In this document: piece by piece, positions 45,620 to 56,394 of the stretch
Position numbering within the stretch: the first letter of the stretch is position 1
Layout: every line of letters begins with the position of its first letter
Assembly (NCBI GenBank): GCA_033032175.1
Contig: CM065307.1
Coordinates: 7,688,001 to 7,752,000 of the forward strand
Source of the DNA: Saturnia japonica
Lineage: Eukaryota > Arthropoda > Insecta > Lepidoptera > Saturniidae
Reading direction: 5' to 3'
Length of the DNA stretch: 64,000 nt
Made by a program: the position numbers and the translations under genes
The notes under the pieces: generated by a model
What the model saw: only the letters and a program-made list of their open reading frames with translations
The model's database searches: none
Told to the model about the DNA's origin: nothing

Positions 45620-46220
45620 AACAAAATGAATGACGATGATGAAGAAAATCATACAGTGTTAGAACAGAAAACTAAAAAAAGAAAAGTTTCTGCAGAATGA
45701 GAGACATAAACAAGAAGTTGATCCTACAAAACCATGTTTCTGGTGATTATTATCAATTCAGAAATAATTGCTTCAATAATTTATCTTAAGTAGAGAGAAG
45801 AAAAATTATAACACACTTCAAAGTGTTTCCATCTACAAACACTCAAAATGACTATTTGTATGGACTGATAACGGTGAAAGAGACCTCATGTTTTGAATAA
45901 AATAAGAGAGCACATTAGCTCTTTTCTATCTCGAAATAGCCATTACGGCTTAAAAGATTCAGGAAACAAAATACTTAGATATAGAATTATGTCTAATGAA
46001 GATGCACAGGTTGTTTCAGATAAAATATTCTAAAGTAAAATTGCCTTGCGAGAAATATAAAGAAGAGTACAGTTTCTCATTTGGCTACCCTCGAACAGAC
46101 ACGTGCAGTACTTGCGATAAACTAACAGCCAACATCAAATATTTCTATAATACCCCCCTGATAACACTGAACAAAATAGAATATTATCAGCAAAACAAAC
46201 ACTCAACGATAAAATAAATT
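45620..46220 (+). pseudogene. Decayed transposon-derived protein remnant
   Basis: Short in-frame pieces resemble an arthropod-wide, transposon-like gene family recalled for a motif of the form EY.LSF..P..DTC..CD. Seen here: LKDSGNKILRYRIMSNEDAQ, then, after a stop, YKEEYSFSFGYPRTDTCSTC (about 46055-46115) followed by DKLTANIK. A run of Lys codons and several stops precede these pieces. The match is from memory of the motif pattern, so the family is tentative. The remnant is clearly nonfunctional. Confidence 0.4.
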
Positions 46221-46499
46221 TTAGTGATACTAAAAATATATAATGATTATTATATATTTGATAAATAGATATTCCTCTTATTTGCGATAATAATAAGTAC
46301 CTAGTTAATATATTAATAGATATGACACATGGTTATGGAAGCAGGTAAGTTAAAAAACAATTCATGTAGTTAGTCAAAACGTCAGAAATCGCAAAAACTT
46401 TTCCCATAAACACTTCGTAGGAAATCATCGTGGCTTCGATAACCCTTTGCAAGAAAAGAGACTCCATCTTATTTTTACTCTTATTATATCAAACTTCTC
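46221..46499. other. Intergenic, no gene seen
   Basis: AT-rich sequence between the transposon-derived remnant and an esterase exon remnant. Confidence 0.4.
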
Positions 46500-46546
46500 T
46501 CGAGTGCTTCAAAAGATTCCTCCCAGACATGCGGTAGCAGAGGTAC
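46500..46546 (-). pseudogene. Esterase exon 2 remnant (first codons)
   Basis: From an acceptor-like ...TTTACAG at 46547, the minus strand reads VPLLPHVWEESFEALE, aligned to APLPPPVWEEPFEAVD at the start of exon 2 of both esterase genes. The adjacent intron sequence is also similar. Homology stops near 46500 and the remaining 1.2 kb of exon 2 is absent, so this is a fragment of a lost tandem copy. Confidence 0.65.
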
Positions 46547-46960
46547 CTGTAAATAATATTTTATTTATATGTATTTGTATTACGTAGTGAAACACAAGGT
46601 GTGGTTTATAAACTGATTTATTTGTAAATACTCAAAACCTCCTTCCAGTAGTTATAATTAAAGTTTCCTATGTGGAAATGAACGTAACCTATGCTTAAAA
46701 TCAACATGACAATATTCAAATTCAAAAGCGTTGGGAGGCTGGTCCTAAACATCACCCTTTACAATAGACTCATTGCCATTTTGGTTTATGTTAATAGAAG
46801 TACAGTATAGCGAAAATCTGTTTTTATTGGACTAATTGGTCGATATGCCTTTTTAGAATACTATTTTGTACTTTGACAGCATATGAAGAAGGCTTGACTA
46901 TTAACTTACCCTTCTGTTCATTTATCTTTATTCTTTGTATAATCTCTAAAATACACCGTA
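46547..46960. other. Former esterase intron sequence
   Basis: Contains ACACAAGGTGTGGTTTATAA followed by ACTGATTTATTTGTAAATA at about 46592-46633. A similar segment lies at 52957-53005 on the other side of copy E. No gene is present. Confidence 0.45.
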
Positions 46961-46971
46961 TCTCCTCCCAT

Positions 46972-46974
<3 letters not shown>
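46961..46974. repeat. Target-site duplication of copy E (left)
   Basis: TCTCCTCCCATCCC before the T tract; repeated exactly at 52925-52938. Confidence 0.9.
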
Positions 46975-47031
<57 letters not shown>

Positions 47032-47532
47032 CTGACTACACTGTTAGCCTTAGGGGCCCTAAAGCCGCTGCGGCTTTTACAGCTTCACCGGACTTGGGGG
47101 CGAGCGCAGAGGGCACTCAGCCGCGAAAGTTTTGTGGACGACTCGCACGAGGGTGCCAAAGTGGCCGGACCTCGGCTCGGGCGGTCGTCGCGTTCGCAAA
47201 TAGGTCGCGATCTATTCGAATCCCTACACCTACGATTCGAGCTAACTAAATATACACATAGGCACGTTCCCTTCCTCCTGGGAGGAAGGAAGGAACCGTG
47301 CGTATGTGTATTCAGTAATCGGAATATTTCTACACTAACTAGCGCTAACTAACTAGCGTAAAAAAAGAAAAAAAAAGGTCCCTCACAGAACCTATGTACC
47401 TGTGTGGTGTGCACGTGTGTATGTTCATACGTGTGTAGTGTTGTATGTAGGTAGCTAAGTGATGCACGTACAGTGTCACTTGTATCGCGCGGGCGGTTGC
47501 CTGACCCAAGGGTTTCACACCGAGGAACGGAC

Positions 47533-50427
47533 CTAGGCTTGGGTTACCGCTAGAGAGGGTGGACGTGACGGGTGTGCTGGAGCGAAATTGACCGCCCGCC
47601 CTCTGCGGAGAGAACGGTGGTTACGCGGGCGTGGGCGCTGGCACGCTCTGTTTGGAGAGACGGATGTGTAATATTTATTCGAATTTTCGATGTGATCGTC
47701 GGGATCAATAAAAATATTGCGCGGCCGGCGTTTCCACCGGATGTCCGTGGGTGCCGGAACATAAGTGGCGGCTGTTTTTATTAACGGATTCGCGTGGTTC
47801 GACGCGGTGTCGAAATACGAACGGGAGAGCTGTTTAACGTAGGCATGTATCGAAGGAAGCTCCATATCTCTATGGAGATCTACGCTTCGAACATACCACG
47901 GGGCCCCGGTGAGACGATAGAGGAACCTATTCTGTATCGATTGTAACCGTTTGAAACTCGACTCGGACATATGTGCGAACACGGCGCAACTGTATGTCAA
48001 AATTGGTCGAATACACGTCTTGTAGAGCGTGAGCTTATGTCGCGTGGACATTTTACTCACCGAACACAACAGAGGATGCAACCGGCCCAGGACCCACGCG
48101 GCCCTGTTCCTAACCTTACGGATGTGGGGTCTAAAAGAGAGCCTACTATCTAGGGTTACCCCTAGATATTTGGTCTCTCTTACATACGGAATCGGATTAT
48201 CGTAGAGCTTAACAGGTTTAAGCTTCCACGGTATCTGTGACGAATCCGCATCGAAGAGCATCGCGGCGCTCTTCGAGGGATTAACGGCTATACGCCACTC
48301 GTTAAACCACTTCCCGAGAGTGGTCACGGAGCGTTGGACTTTGTGTCTGAGGTGGGATCTATTCCTATCTGAGGCATATAAGACTGTATCGTCAGCGTAT
48401 AGCCCTACCTCGACCTCCGGGAGTCGAGGTAGGTCACTGACGTACAGGTTAAATAGGCTAGGAGCCAGGATCGATCCTTGGGGAACGCCTGAGCGTATTG
48501 GACGGGGCGTGGACAATTCACCTTCCACTCTATAGCGGAAGGTACGATCTGTTAGATAGTCGCGAATTATTTTAATTAGCCTATCGGGGACTTCAAAGCG
48601 GTACAACTTGTAAACCAATCCCTCGTGCCAGACCTTGTCAAAGGCCTTGGCCACGTCGAAAAAGACCGCAAGTGTACGGCGGGGCTTATAAAGTTCAGCA
48701 AAATTAAATGCAACGTGCTCCGTGAGGCGGTGCACTTGATGAGTGCAAGAATATCTAGCACGGAAACCGAATTGCTCAGGTGGATAGAGGTCTTTCTCCT
48801 CTATTATTGGCTTGAGACGGTTCAGAAGGATCCGCTCGTAAATTTTCCCTAACGTATTTAGGAGACTGATCGGGCGATAGCTGTCGGGAAGCGACGCGCT
48901 CTTGCCGGGCTTACGGATACCTATGACTATTGCCTTTTTCCAGGCGGCTGGAAAATGGCAGTGGACTATGGCTACATTGAAGATGCAGACCAATAGAGCT
49001 ATGAGGCGATCAGGAAGAAGCCTAAGTACTTCATTCCTGATCCCGTCGGGACCTGGTGCTTTTCTGAGCTTAAGGCTTTTTATAATGGAAAGAACCTCCT
49101 CAGACGTGACTGGGGACAGGGAGGCTGTCGCGGGGAGCTTATCCAGCTCCCGCACGCATCCATCGATACCCTCGACCCGGTCGGTATTTGCATCGACACT
49201 GTTCGGAGAGCACTGGCTCTCCAAACAAGTGGCGAGGCACTCCGCCTTGTCGCTGCTATCGAAGGCGAGCGGTATACCGGGACCCCTCTCGAGGGGAGGC
49301 ATAAGATAAGAAGCCTCTATTTTGAGGCTGCGAGCTAGTTTCCAGTAAGCCAGATGCGACGGCCTTAGCCCTTCGACGAGGGCGTCCCATCTGTGACTCC
49401 TGAGTTCTAATATGCGGGCTCTAACCGCTCTCTGAAGCGCGCGTAAGCGTGCGCGGTTTTCCTCGGTCGGATAGTGGTCGTGCGCACGAGTCGCCGCGTT
49501 CTTTTCCGTCAACAACGCCCGCACGTCGGCAGGGAGTACGAAGCGGCGATCGCTCGCCTCTTCGACCTCTCTCGAGGCCTCTCCGATGCCGACCTGCAGG
49601 TGGTCGACCAGGGAATCGATCGCGAGATCTACATCCGCAACGGACCCCAATACGTCCGGGATCCTATCTAAGCTGGACGAGGACGGCCTGTCCGCAAGAT
49701 AATGTTTTAGCTTGGCATAGTCAACCACTTGGACCGAAGGAGGGCTAGAGTCGTCTGGTTGACCTAGCTGCATGATGACCGGACGGTGGTCGGAGTCGAG
49801 CTCGTGTACGACCCGAATGAGTCGTAACCGAAGCGCGATACCTTTAATGAGAGCTACATCAAGCACTGTCGGCATACAGTTGTCTTGAAAGTGGGTGGGA
49901 GTGGGTGGCGATATGACATCAAAGTTTAGCACGTTCGTTAGCTCTTCGAGTTTAACCCCATTACTGGAGTCTCTCCAATTGCCAAACGAAGTGTGTCCAC
50001 AATTGAGGTCACCCGCTATAATGACCGATTCACCGAGCGAAAGTAGCTTTTCTAGGTCAGACCTGAGAGGCTCTTTCCTCGGCGAGAGATAAACTGAAAC
50101 TAACGTTATGGACGGGTGGTCGGTCATTCCTAGTCTACACACGGATACTTCCATATTGGTAAGTATCGGAGGATCTACCGGCGTACAATATAACGATCGT
50201 TTGTAATAAATGAGAGTGCCGCCCCCGCGGCCGGCCCGGTCATTTCTTACAATATTGTAGTTCGCGATTTTCGGATCACGTTTAGCACGCTTTAAGAGCG
50301 TCTCCTGCACTAAAAGAACATCTACTTGGTGATCTTTAAGAAAGGTCGCGATGAGATCACGCTGCGGTAGTAGGCTTCGCGCGTTAAAAAAAGAAAGATT
50401 TAACGCTTTCGGCTTAAACTTTGCCAT
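47533..50427 (-). CDS. Jockey-clade LINE ORF2: endonuclease-reverse transcriptase, copy E
   Basis: A 964-aa open frame, same length as in copy A. At positions where A looks mutated this copy has the residue expected from other copies: I137 before AGDLNCG, S155, E466 in GIRNEVLRLL and N660 in SLFNLYVSD. Endonuclease residues (N15, E42, D140, SDHRPV at 212-217) and RT residues (D591, YADD 677-680) are present. On sequence alone this is the best-preserved ORF2 in the window, yet its upstream ORF1 is broken. It overlaps the end of ORF1 by 14 nt like copy A. Confidence 0.93.
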   Translation of the reverse strand: MAKFKPKALNLSFFNARSLLPQRDLIATFLKDHQVDVLLVQETLLKRAKRDPKIANYNIVRNDRAGRGGGTLIYYKRSLYCTPVDPPILTNMEVSVCRLGMTDHPSITLVSVYLSPRKEPLRSDLEKLLSLGESVIIAGDLNCGHTSFGNWRDSSNGVKLEELTNVLNFDVISPPTPTHFQDNCMPTVLDVALIKGIALRLRLIRVVHELDSDHRPVIMQLGQPDDSSPPSVQVVDYAKLKHYLADRPSSSSLDRIPDVLGSVADVDLAIDSLVDHLQVGIGEASREVEEASDRRFVLPADVRALLTEKNAATRAHDHYPTEENRARLRALQRAVRARILELRSHRWDALVEGLRPSHLAYWKLARSLKIEASYLMPPLERGPGIPLAFDSSDKAECLATCLESQCSPNSVDANTDRVEGIDGCVRELDKLPATASLSPVTSEEVLSIIKSLKLRKAPGPDGIRNEVLRLLPDRLIALLVCIFNVAIVHCHFPAAWKKAIVIGIRKPGKSASLPDSYRPISLLNTLGKIYERILLNRLKPIIEEKDLYPPEQFGFRARYSCTHQVHRLTEHVAFNFAELYKPRRTLAVFFDVAKAFDKVWHEGLVYKLYRFEVPDRLIKIIRDYLTDRTFRYRVEGELSTPRPIRSGVPQGSILAPSLFNLYVSDLPRLPEVEVGLYADDTVLYASDRNRSHLRHKVQRSVTTLGKWFNEWRIAVNPSKSAAMLFDADSSQIPWKLKPVKLYDNPIPYVRETKYLGVTLDSRLSFRPHIRKVRNRAAWVLGRLHPLLCSVSKMSTRHKLTLYKTCIRPILTYSCAVFAHMSESSFKRLQSIQNRFLYRLTGAPWYVRSVDLHRDMELPSIHAYVKQLSRSYFDTASNHANPLIKTAATYVPAPTDIRWKRRPRNIFIDPDDHIENSNKYYTSVSPNRACQRPRPRNHRSLRRGRAVNFAPAHPSRPPSLAVTQA

Positions 50428-52282
50428 TGAAAGGCCCTAAGTTATTATTACACGCCTCACGGTCGAGACGTTGTAGTGTCTCTGAGAGGCGGGGGAACGC
50501 GCAAGCGGTCTTGATGAGACCGAAGCGCTCCAGATGGTCATTGTAGTCAATGAGCTCGCGGATATCGTGCTCGCGAAGGAGCAGTATCATTAAGTCGTTA
50601 CTATTAACGACAACGTTAGCGGGGCGCGCGGGGCGCGGGAATATCCATAGCCATAAGGGGCTGTGGATTGGGGCGACGGGGGCCCCATGCGTTCTGCGAT
50701 GAACGCACGGGTTGCGGTTGCACCGCGCGGGGTGCGGAGAGGCCGGCGGCGGCCGGGGACTGGCGCGGGACCGGCAGCGCGGGAAATTCCCCTGACGCCA
50801 GCGGGGGTTGCGCTTTGATGGCTGAGGCGGGGAGCGCCGCCCGGGGGGCTGCCTGCCTCTGCGTGCGTGGCCGCGTGGTGCGCGGGGCCTTGGGGCAACC
50901 GCGATAATTCGCGGGATGCCCCTCCTCCCCGCATAACACGCAGCTCGGGGGGACGACGGAGTCACGCTCGCGCGTGCACTCCCGTGTGGGGTGGTCCTCT
51001 CGGCACTTTACGCACCGCGGACGAGAATGACAGTTACGAGCAGCGTGCCCGTACAGCTGGCAGTTGTGGCACTGCGCAGGCTGGTGGTTTTTGTATGGGG
51101 GCTCCACGTTAATCCCGGAGAGCCCGCACACCGTCTCTAGCTGGAAGATGGCCTTTCCCTCGGGGGAAAGGTCCAATATGGCCACTACCATTTGTAGTGG
51201 CCGCTTATCTTTACTGTACATCCGGTGTACTTCCCGGATGGGATAACTTTGCTCCTTGAGCGAGGAGCACACCTCCGACGGGTCGAGCTCCACCGGAATG
51301 CGGCGGATGACCACTCGGAGGACGCGCTCCTCCGCGAGAGAATAGGTGTAGAATTGCAGACCTTTCTGCCGGAGGAGGGTGGTGAGTTTGCGGTGAGTTT
51401 CCGAAGAACTCACCGAAATGGAAATCCCGTTGACTATATTCCTAGCCTTGTGATACTCGAGTTTGAGTCTGCGCATTTCATTGCAGACTCCCATCCAGGC
51501 CGCCTTGTCCCGGATTATGATTGGAGGTGGGGCACGCTCTTTTTTCCCGCCGGCGGGCGCGGGGAGCTGGGAGGACGCGGGGGCGGCGGCGCCCTGATTG
51601 CTGCCTTAGCTATTACCTTAGGCGCCGGTTGAGCAGTCGGACTGCTACGCGCCGTTCGCTTACGCGACGCCACGACGGTGAAGCCGTCGTTCTCGGTATC
51701 CATCTCCGGAGATGGATCCGGACTCACGGACGAGTCTTGTTCGACCGGAAGGGCCGAAAACGAATTTTTCGTCTTTAACGCGGTTTCCGTGGATCGCGCG
51801 GGACGGACGTACGGGCTATTTTTGGTAACCCTAGATTGTGACCGCGAATTACGCGGCCCTCGCCTGACGGAGGCGGGGCTTGACCCGCGCGATTGGCTAG
51901 TCGGGACAGGGGGCGTGGCCGTAGACGTGGCCACGGCCCCGGATGACGCGGTGGACGGACGCGCAGCGCTGCGCGTGAGACGTTTGGGCGCGGCGCCGAC
52001 TGGCGCGGCGCCAGTCGGTATAACGGTCGCGGCCGTGACGTCATCGGCCGCCTTGCTACCTGAAGCGGCCGCCTCGCTACCTGAAACGGCCTCATGACGG
52101 GTCGCGGTCGCAGCGGTGCGACGCACGCAGGCGTTCTCAGGTAGATTACGGTATTCCTCGTCTAGAGAGGGACACCGTAATACGACGAAATTTTGATAGC
52201 GCTGGTATTGAAATTCCAGCGCTTTCATCCTGGCTTGCAACTTGCCTATGCAAGTGGCCAGGTCGGTAACGTTATTTGCCAT
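50414..52282 (-). pseudogene. ORF1 of copy E, two frameshifts
   Basis: Begins MANNVTDLATCIGKLQARM at 52282; an in-frame Met at 52312 is unlikely as the start because it is not shared with copy A. A one-base loss near 51590 (GCGCCCTG versus GCGCCCCTG in copy A) changes the frame just before the KKERAPPPIIIRDKAAW region. A second lesion near 50625 contracts the 15-bp Pro/Ala/Arg-coding repeat and changes the frame again. Zinc knuckles (CHNCQLYGHAARNC and following) remain in the middle frame. The product would be truncated before the zinc knuckles. Confidence 0.88.
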
Positions 52283-52924
52283 GACGGCAGAAGAGGGAGG
52301 ACAATGGGACATTTTTATTTTATTTTAAATTAAAGGCCTCCCTGCCTTAGGGGCAGGGGGGTGCGCCAAAAACTTAAAAAGACTATCGGAGTCGGCAAGA
52401 GACCTGTGGTCAAGGTGCAATGACACACAGGAAGGACCTATCAACCCTAAGGAGCCCTAACAAGCCCGGGGCCGAGGACGCAGACCGGTAATTAAACCGG
52501 GCTAGGCCCAAACAGGTTCCCGGGGATGGAGTGTGCAGGATCGGAAGGTTTGGCAGGAGACACCTGGGGCAAGACTATGCGATAACCGCAAAGGCCTAGA
52601 TACCCAGGCCCGTCCGAGTCTGGCTGTTTGCCTCTGAAGGAGACAACCAGCGGGCTGCTCGGGTCACGCCCCGCTCACTTTAGTTAGCACCGTCAGGTAT
52701 CCAGTGAGCGACCACAAAACCGTGGATTTATAAAAAAAACAAGCAAGTCGCACCGAAAAGTGCGGTTTACCACGCGAGCGTTAGACACCAGTTGGTTTAC
52801 GTCGTTATTGCAACAATATATTCGAAATAAATTCCAAATATAAGATCGCAACAATTAAGTCACGTGATGGTCGAGAGCACAAACGGAGCGACACGTCCGT
52901 TCGCGATCAAGACCAAATCGGAAC

Positions 52925-52938
52925 TCTCCTCCCATCCC
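52925..52938. repeat. Target-site duplication of copy E (right)
   Basis: TCTCCTCCCATCCC, identical to 46961-46974. Confidence 0.9.
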
Positions 52939-53540
52939 ATCCTCGACGCCAGTTATGAATTAAACACAAACGGTTGTTTACAAGCTGATTTATTTCTAAA
53001 TACCCAACAATTTGTTTTAGAGCTCTCATACTACTTAAATGTTGAATACAAATAATTAATAATTATTTTTACCTCAAAAATATAACAAAATTCACAGAAT
53101 GATACATTCGGCAGCCCAAAAAACTGTGAAGTTTTAAATTTTTATAATGGTAATATTCCTTCCTATTCTATCTGTCTCGTTAAACTAACGTGTCTTGTAA
53201 ACTCTTCTGGTATGTAATAAAATTAAGTATGTAAGCTAAATTTATAAAAACGTAATATAAAACCTAACTGCAACAAAAACACATGACAAAAAAATAATTA
53301 CTGTTGCTTTTTATTTGATTCCCTGACGTCGTACTTAAATATTTTATAACCTATGTCACTCCCACAATTAAAACGTATCTAACGACAGCTGGTATGCTAA
53401 AATCCATCAAGCTTTTTAGGCTACAGAGCGTGCCAAAGAAATACTCATACATAATATGTTCGAAAAACATAACCTTCCTTTTTGTAGCCGGGTTAAAGTA
53501 AATGAATTAATGTAATCAAAGTTAGGAACAATACTGCTTA
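52939..53540. other. Former esterase intron sequence
   Basis: No gene. The segment at 52957-53005 is similar to 46592-46633, implying that two related intron fragments lie on either side of copy E. The remainder is AT-rich. Confidence 0.4.
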
Positions 53541-53640
53541 AAGAATGTTGTTGTGTGGAATCTCCACCTGGATCTATATACCCACGGACAGGGCCTTGCG
53601 TCGTATTCACCACTCGTGATTGACCACGCTAATGTGTCTT
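53541..53640 (-). pseudogene. Esterase exon 1 remnant
   Basis: The minus strand encodes VVNTTQGPVRGYIDPGGDS, matching VVNTTQGPVRGYLDPDGDI of exon 1 in both esterases, preceded by the codons for SR. The signal-peptide codons are largely deleted, and the part encoding FSFYNIPYATAPTG is degraded. With the exon 2 fragment at 46500, it marks one or two dead tandem esterase copies. Confidence 0.75.
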
Positions 53641-55116
53641 GCGCATACACTACAAAATATATACATATAAATAGGTGTCCATGGATATATTTATATAAAG
53701 ATAAGTCAAATAATTATCAATATAATTATGAACAATAACAGTCGATAATGCGATGAATCATATTCAAAACTTATTATTTGAAATACGGTTTCATAATTTA
53801 ATAATACAAGCGGCTGTAAAAAAATGAAGAATATATTCATCGCAGAACAAAATTTCAAACTTTAATTTTCCCAATTCCTATAAGTCGCATGGGAGCACCC
53901 GGGTTCACTATAATAATTTATCGAGTATCGAAATGCTCAGGTTTAGTTCATTGATACGGTAGTTAGTTGGTAAGGTTGGGCTCAAAAAATTACTCTAATA
54001 CCGAATCTATACGTTTTCCACTTGCCACTATCTTCAAATCTCTACAAAGGCTTGGACAAAATAAGCAAGCGTGGGACCCAGCTAAGTTTTATAATGTACG
54101 TACTGTAGGTATACCTATCTAACGCGTACAGTCACGAATAGTTAATAGTCATGCTAGCTATACAAATAATATTTGATAGTGTGGTTATATCTTAGCGTGA
54201 AATAAGTCTAAGAAGTGATTTCATTTTTCATGAACAGAATTTTATCTTTATTTTATCTTCGCTCTCATGGACGACTGAAGAATGCGTACTGCTTATAAAA
54301 ATCGTACTTTCTTAAAACTTTAATAACTTTTTATTGAAAGATACCGTTATAATTTTTCTTTTTGATAGGGACCAAGTATCTATGGAGTACAAAAAAAAAA
54401 TTTGGACAAAATCTATCCAGTAGTTTTTGCTTGATGTGCGAACAACGGCAAACATCAATAATTTTATTTAAATAGATAATGAGTCCATCTAAGATATCTT
54501 TATTTGTGGAATCATTTTGACGTTATGATGTATAGACAATTACTATCCGAATAAAGCCCTAAGATAACTGTTATACCTAGGTAAACAATAATGAAATGAA
54601 AAAGGGCCCAATATAAAAAAATATGACGATAAAAAAAATGTTGTGCTCGCGGCTCTACTCGCGTTGAATACAAAATTTCGTAAGTCAAGCACACCCACGA
54701 ATCATGCTGCCCTTGCTCTCATCTACGGCGGTCACCTGTTGGTTATTTTAAAGACATAAATAAATGCTTATTGTGTGTTATCCTTAGAAGATAGACATAT
54801 CCCATAGATGACTTTTTTGTTGTACCTACATTAATTTGATATATATCTTATGGTTAACCCAGCGTAAGCAATTTAAGCACTTCAAAAAAGTCTATTTACT
54901 GAATTGGTTCACCAATATCGTCACTTCTTATTTTGTTTGTTACTTTATCTATCAAAATATATCCTATAACCTGCTCAGATTTTAAAGCTATAAATTAAAC
55001 AAAACCCCATGTAAATCGGATAATTAGTTTTTGCGTGAAAAGAACATAAACGAACAGACGTTGAGTTTTATAATACGATGAATATTAGTTAATAACATTC
55101 GGTAAGTTATATATTA
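53641..55116. other. Intergenic, no gene seen
   Basis: AT-rich. Short phrases near 54330-54450 and 54950-55050 are of the kind found in decayed lepidopteran repeats. No coding domain or RNA gene was found. Confidence 0.4.
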
Positions 55117-55578
55117 CTAGCGGTGTGCCCGCGACTCCGCACGCGTTTCTTACTATGCAATAATTATTTAAATCCCTTTATTTTTACTCATATTGTTGAC
55201 AATTCATATACCGTATCAATTGAGGAGTGGCATGTATTTCCCGTGTACAATTTTCATCAAAATCGGTTGAATACTATTATTTTAATGTCCGATGAAAATC
55301 TAACGTCCGAAAATTAATCTTTTTGAATTTCTTTTTTTGACAATATATACTGTCATTTCAAATCAACAAAACGGTTGTCATTTCCCTCTTACATAATTTA
55401 ATATCGTATTTTTTACCCTTAAAGTTTTATTTTCGCTACAAAAGGTACCCTATGTCCTATCACAAGGTCCAAGCTATCTCTACACCAAAATTCATCAAAA
55501 TTGGTTTAGCGGTTTAGGCGTGAAAACGTAACAGACAGACAGACAGAGTTACTTTCACGTTTATAATATTAGTATGGA
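55117..55578 (-). mobile_element. Non-autonomous Helitron with both ends
   Basis: On the minus strand it starts TCCATACTAATATTATAAAC at 55578 and ends ...CGGGCACACCGCTAG at 55117, giving the TC...CTAG termini of Helitrons, with host A before and T after. Internal blocks include CTGTCTGTCTGTCTGTTACG, GTTTTCACGCCTAAACCGC and AATTTTGGTGTAGAGATAGC. It encodes no helicase and would depend on an autonomous element. Related fragments occur at 21600, 26923 and 30885. Confidence 0.75.
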
Positions 55579-56350
55579 TGAATAGAAGATAATAACATTC
55601 TGTAAATTATTATATTAGACTTATGTATCAAAAATTCAAATATTATATGAATACCGGAGGATTTTCTTATCTCTAGTATAATATACTATGATTCTGATAT
55701 CTATGTTAGTTGGTGGTCTTATCATGAAACTTCTTGTCTATAGTTTACGTATATACGGAGGCACCTTTCAAGATGCTTTTAAATGATAAGATAATAGAAA
55801 ATGATATTGTGATAACTGGAAAAACAATAATCCACAATTTCTTTCAATTATTTCTGTATATAATATTTTTTGGGTGGCAGAATACGACTATTTGTTCCTA
55901 ATGAATCGCAACAACTATTATACCAGCTGTGTGGCGCTCGCCATAATGGCACGCTTAGCCATGTCGCGTTGCAGGTTCTGCAAGGGACCTTTTTTTAACA
56001 GATCACTAAATACATAATACACATGTTCCTTCCTTCCTCCCAAGAGGCAGAAATATAATATATAGTTATAAAAAATCGCAAAATACCTTATTGTGGTTTA
56101 TATATAGGAGATAGGCATATACTAGCACCGACTTCTCATAGATATACTAACGACCAATATTTTTGCGGCTAAAGTAGTTCGGGAAGACTTCGACTTCCGA
56201 CTTACTCAACAAAAATCTATATTAAAGGCTGGCTGAGAGAAGTAGCCCAATGTTAGATAGCCTATATTATTCCTTGTGAATCTGGCTATGGTATATAAAA
56301 AGAATTTAACGAATCTAACTGGTAGTTTCACTCAGTATATCCTTGCTATA
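55579..56350. other. Intergenic with a short jockey 3' UTR fragment
   Basis: At 55977-56045 the sequence CTGCAAGGGACCTTTTTTT, then CAGATCACTAAATACAT and TTCCTTCCTTCCTCCCAAGA, matches the jockey 3' UTR around its stem-loop. The rest has no feature I can assign. Confidence 0.5.
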
Positions 56351-56359
56351 TACGATTAT

Positions 56360-56362
<3 letters not shown>
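56351..56362. repeat. Target-site duplication of copy F (left)
   Basis: TACGATTATGAC before the T tract; repeated at 57645-57656. Confidence 0.88.

Positions 56363-56394
<32 letters not shown>

Larger units (their letters stand above)
46975..52924 (-). mobile_element. Full-length jockey-clade LINE, copy E
   Basis: A 5950-bp element of the same subfamily as copy A with a 53-nt A tail (T tract 46975-47027), complete 3' UTR, ORF2, ORF1 and 5' UTR ending ...CCAAATCGGAAC on the plus strand. Target-site duplications of 14 nt flank it. It differs from A by scattered substitutions and a few small indels; two of the indels break ORF1. Confidence 0.93.
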
